The notes: generated from the letters alone by a model not told the origin. A stretch of 64,000 nucleotides of DNA from JAJPKK01 sp963747835 (GCA_963747835.1 CAVVGO010000006.1:1488001-1552000), one strand, 5' to 3'; counted from the stretch's first letter, positions 46,939 to 55,755 are shown. Numbers and translations are program-made.

Positions 46939-48423
46939 ATGTCGAGCACCGAAACGGCGTCCCTGAACGACACCGCGTCGTCGGCGGCCCCCGCCATCAG
47001 CGAAGATTGGCTGTCGGTTGTGATCGGCCTTGTGGTGTTCGTGCTGGCGCTCGCCGGTCTCGCCGGCACTGATCTGCTTGGCTGGGTGGTTTCCACGTCG
47101 GTCTGGACCGACCCCGGGGTGGCGCTGGCGCCGGTCGCGAAGGCTTTTGCAGGGCTCGGCGGCGCCGGCGCTTTCGTGGTCACCTACCTGGCGCTACTCG
47201 CGGTGCTGTCGGTGGGCGCTGCGGCGCTGCGGGCCGACGTCCTCCGCTTCGCGGCGGCATTCACCGCCGTGTTCTGGATCGCCTACGGGAGCTGGATCAT
47301 CGGCAACAATGCCTACCTGGCGGCCGTGGCGCCGGCGGATCAGCAAAAATTCGGCATAGCGTGGTCGCTCAAGCTCACCAATGAGGGCGGCTTCATCGTG
47401 GCGCTCGTCTCCGGGCTGATCATCGCCAATTTTTTTCCGCGCTTTGCCGAATGGCTGAAGGAAGCGATCCGTCCGGAGCTTTACGTCAAGGTCGCAGTCG
47501 TGATCCTGGGCGGTTTCATTGCCGTCAACGCGGCGAGCCGCCTCAATCTCGCGACCTCGCTGGTGCTGCGCGGCACCGCCGCGATCGTCGAGGCCTATCT
47601 GATCTATTGGGCGGTGGTGTATTTCGTCGCCCGCAAGTGGTTCGGCTTCAACCGAGAATGGGCGGTACCGCTGGCATCCGGCATCTCGATCTGCGGCGTC
47701 GCCGCCGCGATCGCGACTGGCGGCGCCATCCGGGCCCGGCCGGCGGTGCCGATCCTGGTGTCTTCGCTGGTCGTCATCTTCGCGGTGGTCGAGGTGCTGA
47801 TCCTGCCGTTCCTGGCGCAGACCTTCCTGTGGCAGGAGCCACTGGTCGCCGGCGCCTGGATCGGGCTTGCGGTCAAGACGGATGGCGCCGCCGTGGCGGG
47901 CGGCGGCATCACCGAGGCGCTCATTCTCGCCAAGGCCGCCTCCGAGGGCATCCACTATCAGCCGGGCTGGATTCTCGGCACCACCGCGACCGTGAAGGTG
48001 TTCATCGACATCTTCATCGGCGTGTGGGCGTTCATTCTCGGCTACATCTGGACCAACCACATCAATCCCACCAAGGATGGCGACCGCGCGCGCGTCGGCG
48101 AGATCTGGCAGCGCTTTCCCAAATTTGTCCTGGGTTTCATCCTGACCTTCGCGGTCGGCCTCACCATCGCGCTCACGGCCCCTTCGGATATTCTGGCCCG
48201 GCTGCCTGCCGCCAATGCCGAAGCCAACACGTTTCGGGTCATCTTCTTCATCCTGACCTTCTTCTCGATCGGCGTGCTGTCGAATTTCCGCAAGCTGTGG
48301 CAGGACGGCTTCGGAAAGCTCGCAGCGGTCTATGTGCTCAGCCTGTTCGGCTTCGTGATCTGGGTCGGGCTCGCGATCTCGTGGCTTCTGTTCGCGGGCG
48401 TCAAGCCGCCGCTGGCGGGCTGA
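46939..48423 (+). CDS. YeiH-type putative sulfate exporter family membrane protein
   Basis: A 494-residue inner-membrane protein of the UPF0324/YeiH family (putative sulfate exporters). ATG 46939 begins MSSTETASLNDTASSAAPAI. Ten or more hydrophobic helices are visible, including LSVVIGLVVFVLALAGLAGT and VAVVILGGFIAVNAASRL. Conserved polar patches lie in WIGLAVKTDGAAVAGGGITE and SIGVLSNFRKLW. It is longer than the usual 340-residue family members because of an expanded N-terminal half. A 51-residue membrane protein follows 173 bases later. Confidence 0.8.
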   Translation: MSSTETASLNDTASSAAPAISEDWLSVVIGLVVFVLALAGLAGTDLLGWVVSTSVWTDPGVALAPVAKAFAGLGGAGAFVVTYLALLAVLSVGAAALRADVLRFAAAFTAVFWIAYGSWIIGNNAYLAAVAPADQQKFGIAWSLKLTNEGGFIVALVSGLIIANFFPRFAEWLKEAIRPELYVKVAVVILGGFIAVNAASRLNLATSLVLRGTAAIVEAYLIYWAVVYFVARKWFGFNREWAVPLASGISICGVAAAIATGGAIRARPAVPILVSSLVVIFAVVEVLILPFLAQTFLWQEPLVAGAWIGLAVKTDGAAVAGGGITEALILAKAASEGIHYQPGWILGTTATVKVFIDIFIGVWAFILGYIWTNHINPTKDGDRARVGEIWQRFPKFVLGFILTFAVGLTIALTAPSDILARLPAANAEANTFRVIFFILTFFSIGVLSNFRKLWQDGFGKLAAVYVLSLFGFVIWVGLAISWLLFAGVKPPLAG

Positions 48424-48459
48424 CGTTTGGAGCATGTTCCGATGAACGGCACGCGGTCT

Positions 48460-48544
48460 GTAGGGTCGGCAAAGGCGCTCGTCGCGCCGTGCCCGCGCTT
48501 TGAAATCGAGCAGCGTGGGCACGTTTCGCTTTGCCAACCCTACG
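48460..48544. repeat. Interspersed palindrome (GTAGGGTCGGCAAAG family)
   Basis: Arms GTAGGGTCGGCAAAG and CTTTGCCAACCCTAC with an inner CGTGCCCGCG / CGTGGGCACG near-palindrome. It is the second copy of the element at 29204-29287, and sits between the YeiH-type gene and the small membrane protein. Confidence 0.85.
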
Positions 48545-48596
48545 ACTGATCCCTCTCAATCGAGATCCGCTCTAGAAAACCACAGGAGAGAGATTC

Positions 48597-48752
48597 ATGT
48601 CGCAACCGGATATCCGCGAGGAACTCGCCAAGGCCCCAGTCGAACCGCTGCTGCCTATCGAGAAGAAGCTGATCGGCTGGAGCCTCGGCATCGGCATCGT
48701 GCTGCTGATTTTCCTGACCGTGCTAGGGCGTTTCGTGCCCGTGTCGTTCTGA
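48597..48752 (+). CDS. 51-residue single-helix membrane protein
   Basis: ATG 48597 with CAGGAGAG 6 bases upstream encodes MSQPDIREELAKAPVEPLLP followed by an amphipathic stretch and one membrane helix (WSLGIGIVLLIFLTVLGRFV), ending VPVSF. Codon pattern and ribosome site are good. It may be an accessory subunit of the upstream YeiH-type transporter, but no known family is recognised. After it, 48753-48969 has a short GCTCATGCGGGCTAC repeat fragment and no other gene. Confidence 0.7.
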   Translation: MSQPDIREELAKAPVEPLLPIEKKLIGWSLGIGIVLLIFLTVLGRFVPVSF

Positions 48753-48969
48753 TCGTCGGGGGCTCATGCGGGCTACGTTGCCAATCGTAGCGACGCCTTG
48801 AATCTCAATCATCAGCCCATGAGGCAGCTTCCGATTGGGAACCTGATCCCACAATACCGGATTGCCCCAGCCCGGCCAGCGGTTCCGGCTTGAAAAATGG
48901 CCAAAGCGAATGCTGCACCGCGCAAAAGCCTCTCCCACGCGGCGCCCCGATGCGCTACAAAGCGAATCA

Positions 48970-49896
48970 ATGGAAATGCGCCCGCGCCGCCATGCCTTGT
49001 GCCTGCTCTTATTCGCCGTGGCGACCGCCGCGGCGGCGCAGGACAAGGGCACGCTGGAGCCGCAAGCGCTTGCGCCGCTCGCCCACCCGGACGATCCGAA
49101 AACCCCTGCCAAGCAACTGTTCGGCCGGATGCGGGAGCCGAGTGCCGAGACACCGCACGTGGTCGGGTTCTATGCGGCCGGCTGCCTTGCGGGCGGTACG
49201 GCGCTGCCTGTCAATGGCCCGGCGTGGCAGGTGATGCGGCTGTCGCGCAACCGCAACTGGGGCCATCCCGCGCTGATCGGATTCCTTGAGCACCTCGCCA
49301 CCAAAGTGCATAAGGCCGGCACCTGGAACGGCCTGCTGGTCGGCGACATGTCACAGCCGCGCGGCGGGCCGATGATCAGCGGTCACGCCAGCCACCAGGT
49401 CGGGCTCGATGCGGACATCTGGCTCACCCCGATGCCGGACCGTGAATTGACCCGCGTCGAGCGCGAGGAAATATCGGCCACCAACGTGGTGGCGGCGGAC
49501 CGCCGCGACGTCGATCCATCGCTGTGGACGCCCGGCCACGCGGCCGTCATCAAGGCGGCCGCGCATGACCCGCAGGTCGAGCGGATCTTCGTCAATCCGG
49601 CGATCAAGAAGGCGTTGTGTCGCGACACCGGCGTCGATCGCGTCTGGATGACCAAGGTGCGGCCCTATTGGGGGCACGACTACCATTTCCATGTTCGCCT
49701 GCATTGTCCGGCGGGCGATGTGGAATGCAAGCCGCAGGCTCCGCCGCCGCCCGGTGACGGCTGCAGTGGCAAGGACCTCGACTGGTGGTTCACGGACGCG
49801 GTGCTGCACCCCAAGCCGACGAACGAACCGGCGCGCCCGCCGGTCACCATGGCGGCCCTGCCGCCGGCCTGCCGCGCCGTGCTGGCTGCGCCCTGA
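48970..49896 (+). CDS. mepA: Penicillin-insensitive murein endopeptidase
   Basis: A zinc LAS-type peptidase that cuts peptidoglycan cross-links in the periplasm. ATG 48970 begins MEMRPRRHALCLLLFAVATA, a signal peptide ending near AAAQ; the precursor has 308 residues. Zinc ligands are seen in ISGHASHQVGLDADIWLTP (His-x6-Asp) and WGHDYHFHVRLHCP (HxH). Other landmarks are RNRNWGHPALIGFLEHLA and RIFVNPAIKKALC. The C-terminal tail is Pro-rich. A TTG at 48862 would extend it, but the signal peptide favours 48970. It is followed by a bidirectional terminator. Confidence 0.94.
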   Translation: MEMRPRRHALCLLLFAVATAAAAQDKGTLEPQALAPLAHPDDPKTPAKQLFGRMREPSAETPHVVGFYAAGCLAGGTALPVNGPAWQVMRLSRNRNWGHPALIGFLEHLATKVHKAGTWNGLLVGDMSQPRGGPMISGHASHQVGLDADIWLTPMPDRELTRVEREEISATNVVAADRRDVDPSLWTPGHAAVIKAAAHDPQVERIFVNPAIKKALCRDTGVDRVWMTKVRPYWGHDYHFHVRLHCPAGDVECKPQAPPPPGDGCSGKDLDWWFTDAVLHPKPTNEPARPPVTMAALPPACRAVLAAP

Positions 49897-49913
49897 TTAG
49901 GCAGAACGCAGAG

Positions 49914-49945
49914 CGGCGCACTGAGAGTAGTGCGCCGTTAAATTA
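49914..49945. terminator. Bidirectional terminator between mepA and the TctC gene
   Basis: CGGCGCACT, loop GAGAGT, AGTGCGCCG: a 9-bp perfect stem followed by TTAAATTAA. It lies between two convergent genes. Confidence 0.75.
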
Positions 49946-50920
49946 AGGCGCCGCGAGGCCGGTCTCGACCAGTATCGGCTTCCACCGTGCGGTCTCGGAA
50001 ATGATGAAATCGTGGAATTCGGCGAGGTTGAACGCCTCCGACACCAGCCCGTCCTCGCGCAGCCGTCTTTGGATGTCGGGCTTCTGCATCATCTTGACGA
50101 TTTCGCGATTGACCTTTTCGGCGATGTCGCGCGGCAATCCGGCCGGGGCAGCCAGCGCGAACCAATTGGTGCTGGCGAGTTCCGGATAACCGAGTTCGGT
50201 GAATGTCGGCACCTCCGGATAATCGGGCAGACGGTTCTTGAAGGTGTGTGCCAGCGGCCGCACCGCATTGCCGCGGACAAGGCCCGAGGCCGACGACATG
50301 GTCTGAGCCGAAAAATTGACGTGGCCGCCGACAAGGTCCGTCAGGCCCTGGGCGGCGCCCTTGTAGGGCACGTGCTCCACCTTGATGCCGACTTTGCGAC
50401 CGAAATATTCGGCGATCAGGTGGCCGTTGCTGCCGACCCCGGAGGACGAATAGGTCAGCGGCTTGGTGGTCGCCTTGCCGAGCGCGATAAATTCGCCAAG
50501 CGTCTTCACATTGCCTTTGGCGTTGACCAGGAACGCGACCGGCGAGCCGGCCAGGTAGGCCACATTGGTAAGATCGTTGAGCGGGTCGTAGCCGATCTTC
50601 GGATTGGTGATCGGCGCGAATGTCAGCAGCGACAGCGTGGTGACGACGAAGTTGTAGCCGTCCGGCTCCGCATGGGCGACGTATTGCACTCCGATCGCCC
50701 CGGCGGCGCCGGCCCGCGTCTCGACAAAGAACTGCTGGCCGAACGCCATCGTGAGGTGATCCGCCGCAAGGCGCGCGAGGATATCGGCGGCACCGCCCGG
50801 CGCGAACGTGTTGACGATGCGCACCGGCCGGCTCGGCCATTCCTGCGCGGCAGCCGTCGCGGCAGTGGCGAGAACCGCCGCTGCCGCTACCGTCGCGGCG
50901 ATGGTGCGGAATGCCTTCAC
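49943..50920 (-). CDS. Bug/TctC-type tripartite tricarboxylate transporter substrate-binding protein
   Basis: A periplasmic solute-binding protein for carboxylates (Bug/TctC family), 325 residues. GTG 50920, with GGAAGGAC upstream, begins VKAFRTIAATVAAAAVLATA and gives a signal peptide ending near TAAAQ. The open frame runs further upstream to 51781 but is antisense-like and overlaps the dehydrogenase gene. Landmarks are WPSRPVRIVNTFAPGGAADI, GAAGAIGVQYVAHAEPDGYN and VPYKGAAQGLTDLVGGHVNF. No TctA/TctB genes are near, as is usual for the many orphan Bug proteins. It lies 29 bases after the dehydrogenase in the same direction. Confidence 0.93.
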   Translation of the reverse strand: MKAFRTIAATVAAAAVLATAATAAAQEWPSRPVRIVNTFAPGGAADILARLAADHLTMAFGQQFFVETRAGAAGAIGVQYVAHAEPDGYNFVVTTLSLLTFAPITNPKIGYDPLNDLTNVAYLAGSPVAFLVNAKGNVKTLGEFIALGKATTKPLTYSSSGVGSNGHLIAEYFGRKVGIKVEHVPYKGAAQGLTDLVGGHVNFSAQTMSSASGLVRGNAVRPLAHTFKNRLPDYPEVPTFTELGYPELASTNWFALAAPAGLPRDIAEKVNREIVKMMQKPDIQRRLREDGLVSEAFNLAEFHDFIISETARWKPILVETGLAAP

Positions 50921-50949
50921 CCGTCCTTCCGTGATTGCGTCATGACGGC

Positions 50950-52071
50950 TCACTCCCACGGCATCAGCGAGGCGTGGATCACGTCCTTCACGCCCTCGTT
51001 GCCGACCGAGCGGATGGCGAGGTCCACATCCTTCAGGCCGAATTTGTGGGTCGTGATCAGCTCCAGCGGAAATCGCTTGGAGGCAAGCTGCGCCAGGGCG
51101 AGCTCGCATGCTTTGTAGCTGTGGCCGCGCGCGCTCTTGATGGTGATGAACTTCACCGTCACCCGGCCGATCGGGAAGTTCGGGAATTCCGCCATCTCGC
51201 CCTGGACCACGATCGTCCCGGCCTTGCGCTTGAGCGCCTCGACGCCGAGCAGGATCGGAACCGTGCCGGCGCCGGCGGTGCAGTCGAGCGCCACGTCGAC
51301 GCCCTTGCCGCCGGTGATCGCCTTGACGCGGGCAAGCGGGTCCTCCTTCTGGACGTCGATCACGTAATCGGCGCCGAGCTTCTTGGCGACCTCCAGGCGG
51401 GCGCCGTCCTTCGACGTGCCGGTGACGATGATGAGCGAGGCGCCGGCCTGCTTGCAGATTACCGTCTGGGACAGGCCTTGCTGGCCTGGACCCTGGATCA
51501 GCACTGTCGAATTGTAGCCGACGCCGCCATCGAACAGCGACCATTCGACGCCGTTCGCCATCGGGGTCACCAGACCGGCCAGTTCCGGCGTGACGCCCTT
51601 CGGCACGTGGTGTAGCACCGCGTTCCACGGCAGGTAGACGTATTGGGCAAAGCCGCCCCACAGGTGGGGGGCTTTCTCGGCCGATGTATAGCCGTAGCGA
51701 ATGGCGTCGGGATTGTAGCGCCAGTCGGTATTTTCGCAGTGGCGGTACTGGCCGAGATGACACCACTCGCATTTGCCGCACGAGACGTAGTGCTCGACGA
51801 ACACCAGGTCGCCTTCCTTGAAGCCCTTGCGCTGGGTGAATTCGCGGCCGGCCTTGGCGATGTAGCCGATGTTCTCGTGGCCCATGATCACGGCGGCGGC
51901 GGACGGCGGATGCTTGTAGAGCTTGACGTCGGTGCCGCAGATGCCGGCGACCTCCATCTTCATCAGGGCGCCGTCTTCCGGTACGTCCGGCATCGGGTAT
52001 TCGCGGATTTCGGTTTTGCTCGGGCCGGTCCTGACGGCCGCAAGGACTTTTTCAACCACAACGCCTCCCAA
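50950..52071 (-). CDS. Zinc-binding alcohol/polyol dehydrogenase (MDR family)
   Basis: An NAD(P)-dependent dehydrogenase of 373 residues from ATG 52071 (MGGVVVEKVLAAVRTGPSKT). Catalytic zinc residues are Cys in EVAGICGTDVKLYKH and His in VIMGHENIGYIAKAG. The structural zinc cysteines are in VSCGKCEWCHLGQYRHCENT. The nucleotide loop is STVLIQGPGQQGLSQTVICK (GxGxxG). The substrate is unknown. It is grouped with the downstream TctC gene in one probable operon, so it may act on the compound imported through it. Confidence 0.92.
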   Translation of the reverse strand: MGGVVVEKVLAAVRTGPSKTEIREYPMPDVPEDGALMKMEVAGICGTDVKLYKHPPSAAAVIMGHENIGYIAKAGREFTQRKGFKEGDLVFVEHYVSCGKCEWCHLGQYRHCENTDWRYNPDAIRYGYTSAEKAPHLWGGFAQYVYLPWNAVLHHVPKGVTPELAGLVTPMANGVEWSLFDGGVGYNSTVLIQGPGQQGLSQTVICKQAGASLIIVTGTSKDGARLEVAKKLGADYVIDVQKEDPLARVKAITGGKGVDVALDCTAGAGTVPILLGVEALKRKAGTIVVQGEMAEFPNFPIGRVTVKFITIKSARGHSYKACELALAQLASKRFPLELITTHKFGLKDVDLAIRSVGNEGVKDVIHASLMPWE

Positions 52072-52173
52072 AATTGATCATATCGGTGGGACGGCACTCT
52101 AGCCGACCGGACGCGAATTGTCGCGGACGGCTGCGCCGGCTCGACACCGCGAAATCGGATATGGTGAGCCGTG

Positions 52174-52491
52174 ATGGCCGCCGCGACCGCACAGCTTCGC
52201 TCTTTCAAAAAGAGCCGCGAACACCGCGAAGCGCTTGCCCGCGTGCGCGACTGGACGCGCGAGCGCTTCGGGCTGCCGGAAGATGCCGTGATCCTGGTCG
52301 TCGAGGTCGCGTGCGGGCTCCCGGGCTGTCCGCCGCTCGAAACCGTGGTGGCATTTTGGACCGGGGACGCGACGCGGCACCACTTCAAGGTGTTCAAGCC
52401 GGTGCGCGAGGTCGCGATCGAGGACCTGCCGCCGGTGTGGCTGAAGGATTCGCTCGCGGTGCCGGAAGGGTTCGGTTGTGACTGCTGCTGA
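52174..52491 (+). CDS. Hypothetical Cys-rich 105-residue protein
   Basis: ATG 52174 (GTG 52171 is also possible) begins MAAATAQLRSFKKSREHREA. The middle carries VEVACGLPGCPPLETVVAFW with two cysteines, and the very C-terminus is GFGCDCC. Four or five cysteines in such a small soluble protein suggest metal binding or a redox role, but I recognise no family. It is divergent from the dehydrogenase and lies 106 bases before the NMT1-like gene on the same strand. Confidence 0.65.
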   Translation: MAAATAQLRSFKKSREHREALARVRDWTRERFGLPEDAVILVVEVACGLPGCPPLETVVAFWTGDATRHHFKVFKPVREVAIEDLPPVWLKDSLAVPEGFGCDCC

Positions 52492-52597
52492 GTGTGAAGA
52501 GGCCGGCGGCCTCAACCGATCAGGGCCGCCGTTGACAGACCGGCGGACGAAGATCATCAATCACAAAAAAAGCGCCTCAACCCCCGGAGGAAACACA

Positions 52598-53513
52598 ATG
52601 AATATTCAGCGGAGCAACAAGAAGCCCCAGGTCGCCATCATGAACGCGGTCCACGACCTGCCGGTGCTGGTCGCCCGCGACGAGGGGTTCTTCAAGGACG
52701 AAGGCCTCGATATCGAGTTCGTGACCACGCCCGGAATGGCCCAAGTGACGACGTCGCACGTCGTCAAGTTCGACTCGGTTTTCGATCGCCCGCTCGAACT
52801 CGGTCTACAATGACGGCGGTATTGACCAGTTCCGCATGTGCGAATGGGGGATCATGAAACGCGCCGTGGAGGCCAGCACCGAAGGGCTGCGCGGCCGGAA
52901 GATCGTGGCGCTCGGGGCCTCGATGTCTAAGTTCGCGCTCGTGGTGGCGGGCAATTCCGACATTTACGAGCCCGAAATGCTGAAGGACAAGGCGATCGCG
53001 GTGACGCCGAACAACGGCTCCCACTTCACCACGCTGAAGATGATGGAAGGCTTCGTGGAGCCGAAGCACGTCAAGACCACCCATGCGGGGTCGATGCTGC
53101 GACAACTCGAAGCGGTGCGCCAGGGCAAGGTGGCGGCGGCAAGCCTGATGGAGCCGTGGATCAGCGTCGCCCAAAAGCAGGGCTTGCGCATCCTTATCGA
53201 GTCGCACTCGACCCGCAGCGAGGCGGCCGGCGATGATCTCGACGGCCCGACGCTCGCGGCGATGTTCCGGGCGCAGGCGAGGGCCGTCAAGCTGCTCGAA
53301 AAGGACCCCAAGCCCTACGTCCACTATCTGATCGCGGAAACCGGCGGTCTGCTGGAGCCGCACGAGTTGCAGACCTGGCGCCTGTTGCACGCGCCGCCGC
53401 AGCCCTACACCCGCGAACGCTTCGACGACACCTACAACTGGACCGTCAATTGGAACATGGTAGTGCCGGGAGCCACCTATGAGAACACGGTGGACAATCG
53501 CGCCTGGACATAG
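52598..53513 (+). pseudogene. NMT1/THI5-like ABC substrate-binding protein, one frameshift
   Basis: A substrate-binding protein of the NMT1/THI5-like family, about 304 residues if read through. ATG 52598, with CCGGAGG upstream, begins MNIQRSNKKPQVAIMNAVHD. No signal peptide is visible, unlike exported members. The N-terminal VARDEGFFKDEGLDIEFVTT is the typical opening lobe. Near 52775-52800 the frame changes and family sequence resumes as SVYNDGGIDQFRMCEWGIMK, with FALVVAGNSDIYEPEMLKDK and GSHFTTLKMMEGFVEPKHVK after it. No ABC permease or ATPase is adjacent, so it may be a cytoplasmic enzyme or orphan binding protein. Confidence 0.75.
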
Positions 53514-53542
53514 CGCGATCGGCCGACGACGGGGAGTCCGGC

Positions 53543-53953
53543 ATGACCGAGCGTACCGGAGCGAGCGCGGGTAGCCTGACCGGCATCTGGCACGGCACCT
53601 ATAGTTATCCGCGCAATCAAGGGCCGGTGTCGTTCGTCGCGACCTTGATCGAGCACGGGAGTTCGGTCAGCGGCACGACCCACGAGCCGTGCTGTTTCGG
53701 CGGCAATCTCGGCGAGGTTTTGTACGCAGCGCTGTTCGGCAGCCGTCGCGGCAGCGCGGTCAGTTTCGTGAAGACCTATGACGGCGCGAACCCGTTCTAC
53801 CGCGCCGTCGCCTACGAGGGCGCGCTCAGCAGCGACGGGACCGAGATCGAAGGCCGCTGGATCATCCGGGGCGAGTGGTCCGGCAAGTTCCTGATGATCC
53901 GCTCGATCGGCAAGCAAGCGGCGGTCAGCCGCAAGGTGGCGCTGCGGGCGTGA
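53543..53953 (+). CDS. Hypothetical 136-residue protein
   Basis: ATG 53543 begins MTERTGASAGSLTGIWHGTY. The sequence alternates short strands (SLTGIWHGTYSYPRN, VSFVATLIEHGSSVSGTTHE, EIEGRWIIRGEWSGKFLMIR), like a small beta-barrel. CCFGG near residue 50 contains two adjacent cysteines. No signal peptide is present and no named family is recognised. It follows the NMT1-like gene by 29 bases, so it is probably in the same operon. Confidence 0.65.
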   Translation: MTERTGASAGSLTGIWHGTYSYPRNQGPVSFVATLIEHGSSVSGTTHEPCCFGGNLGEVLYAALFGSRRGSAVSFVKTYDGANPFYRAVAYEGALSSDGTEIEGRWIIRGEWSGKFLMIRSIGKQAAVSRKVALRA

Positions 53954-53984
53954 TTGGCGCCGGACCGCGGGCGCGCCACGTCAC

Positions 53985-54848
53985 CTACAGCGCTGCCGCA
54001 CTCGCGGTTTCCAGGAACTCGATAATCCGACCCGGAACATTCGCCTCGGTCTGGTCCGCGACCGGCACATCCCAATAGTCCGCCCGCGGCAGGCATTCTT
54101 CGAGATAGCGCGCCGCCGACGTCGCGTGGGCGGCGTCGTGGCCCGGAACCACCAGCGCCGGAATGTCCAGGCGGAGCAAGTCCTCGGGCTCGGCGCCCGG
54201 CGCGGTGTCGCGATCGAACAGCGCGCGCATCATGCCGATGACGATGAGCTTGTATCGATCCACGTCGAGCTTGGCGTAGTCCGCCCCGAACGTCGCGTCA
54301 TGACGGAGCACCGAGGCCCACGGCCCGCCGCGCGGGTCGGCGCCGAACGGCTTGCCGTCCCGTGCGACCAGCGCGACCACTTCTCCCAGGCCGTGCTGCT
54401 GCACGAACCCGAGGTGCTCGGCAAAACGCTGATGGCTGCTGATCCGATATTTGGCGCCGCCCACTGGCCAGAACAGGATCATGCTCGCGGTCGCCTGCGG
54501 GTAGGCGACGCCGAACGCCATCACCGGGCAGCACCCCATGCAGCCGCCCATGATGTGCGCGCGTGGAATATTCAGATGGTCCAGCAATCCCTTGCCCTGC
54601 GCCACGTAATGGCTCCAGGTCACGCGCTCGACCCGCCCGCCCGACTGGCCGCATTCGCGGCGGTCGAACACGATGCAGGTGAATTTCTTCGGCAGGTGAT
54701 CGAGCAGCTTGATCTTGGCGTAGACGCCCTGGGTCCGCCACGTCTCGATGACGGCGTTGAATCCGCCTGGCGCGTACATCAGCAATGGTGGGCCGGTGCC
54801 GATCACCTCGTAGCGCGTCGCGATGCTGTCGATGACCGCGCTCGCCAT
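53985..54848 (-). CDS. Alpha/beta hydrolase with a cysteine nucleophile
   Basis: A 287-residue alpha/beta-hydrolase-fold protein from ATG 54848 (MASAVIDSIATRYEVIGTGP). The oxyanion region is PPLLMYAPGGFN. The nucleophile elbow reads IMGGCMGCCPVMAF, with Cys where most members have Ser, as in dienelactone hydrolases. The acid/base part is LVVPGHDAAHATSAARYLEE. The start lies 1 base after the stop of the PanB-like gene upstream, so they are co-transcribed. The substrate is unknown; the context suggests breakdown of an organic acid or lactone. Confidence 0.88.
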   Translation of the reverse strand: MASAVIDSIATRYEVIGTGPPLLMYAPGGFNAVIETWRTQGVYAKIKLLDHLPKKFTCIVFDRRECGQSGGRVERVTWSHYVAQGKGLLDHLNIPRAHIMGGCMGCCPVMAFGVAYPQATASMILFWPVGGAKYRISSHQRFAEHLGFVQQHGLGEVVALVARDGKPFGADPRGGPWASVLRHDATFGADYAKLDVDRYKLIVIGMMRALFDRDTAPGAEPEDLLRLDIPALVVPGHDAAHATSAARYLEECLPRADYWDVPVADQTEANVPGRIIEFLETASAAAL

Positions 54849-54849
54849 G

Positions 54850-55662
54850 CTAGCCTTTGATCTGCCGGCCGGCGCGCACGTCACCGATCAGTGCCGTGAA
54901 TGCGTCGAGGCTGATCTTCGCGACATTCGCGTAAGTCTCGGTCTTGGACGTGAGCCACTTCTCGCCGTAGCCGATCGCCGTGTGGGCGAGCCGCACCCGG
55001 CCGTCGAGCCACGGCCCGCCGCCAAACCCGCCGATCACCGGGATCTTAACCGCGTCCACCACCGCGGCGCCCGCCACCGGACCCGAATTGGTGAAGTCGA
55101 GCAGCGCCGCGCCGGCGGCTTCGAGAAGCTTCGCTTCCGCTATGAGCCGCGCCGTCATCTCCGGCGGCACCTGCGCACCAGGCGCGGATTGCGCGCCATA
55201 CGGGATGCCGTATTGCAGCGCGGTCTGCGGCGTGATGCCGAACTGCGCGAACACCGGAATGCCGGCGCGCACCAGCGCGCGGACCGCATCCGGAAAGTCG
55301 GCGGCACCGTCGAGCTTGATGATGTCGGCGCCCGCCTCCTTGACGAGGCGGATCGCCGCCCGCACCGCGCTATCGGTGCCCTCCTGGAGCGGGCCGAACG
55401 GGAAGTCGCAACTCACCAGCGCCCGCGTTACGCCGCGCCGGACCGCTTTGCACACCACCAGCATCTCGTCCATGGTGACTTCGAGCGGATTGCTGTGGCC
55501 CCACAAATTGACGCCGACCGAGTCGCCGACCGACACGATGTCGACGCCGGCGCGGTCCGCGATCCGGGCGATCTGAAAATCCCACGCGACCACGCCGACG
55601 ATCTTGCGGCCGTCGCGCTTCATCTGCTGGAGCGCCGGGAGGGTGACTTTGGAATCCGTCAT
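54850..55662 (-). CDS. PanB-like protein (ketopantoate hydroxymethyltransferase fold) with altered active site
   Basis: Related to 3-methyl-2-oxobutanoate hydroxymethyltransferase and the PEP mutase/isocitrate lyase superfamily; 270 residues from ATG 55662 (MTDSKVTLPALQQMKRDGRK). The metal-binding DSVGVNLWGHSNPLEVT and SCDFPFGPLQEGTDSA segments match PanB. However, the third ligand position reads IIKLDGAAD (Asp for the usual Glu). The catalytic Glu segment, LLVLECVP in E. coli PanB, is LLDFTNSGP here. It is therefore probably not making ketopantoate. It sits with a hydrolase (1 base apart) and an amidohydrolase in the same direction, which suggests a catabolic lyase. Confidence 0.82.
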   Translation of the reverse strand: MTDSKVTLPALQQMKRDGRKIVGVVAWDFQIARIADRAGVDIVSVGDSVGVNLWGHSNPLEVTMDEMLVVCKAVRRGVTRALVSCDFPFGPLQEGTDSAVRAAIRLVKEAGADIIKLDGAADFPDAVRALVRAGIPVFAQFGITPQTALQYGIPYGAQSAPGAQVPPEMTARLIAEAKLLEAAGAALLDFTNSGPVAGAAVVDAVKIPVIGGFGGGPWLDGRVRLAHTAIGYGEKWLTSKTETYANVAKISLDAFTALIGDVRAGRQIKG

Positions 55663-55755
55663 GATGCGATTGATTCTATGTGCCTGATGCCGTGCTGGCT
55701 CGCGCCGCAGCGCTTCCCTGATTGCAGGGAAAATAACAGGGAGTTCTCCGCGGCC

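Noticed and set aside
50921..51781. Upstream extension of the TctC gene to 612 residues
   Set aside because: It overlaps the zinc dehydrogenase in another frame and has no homology; GTG 50920 is followed by a clear signal peptide.
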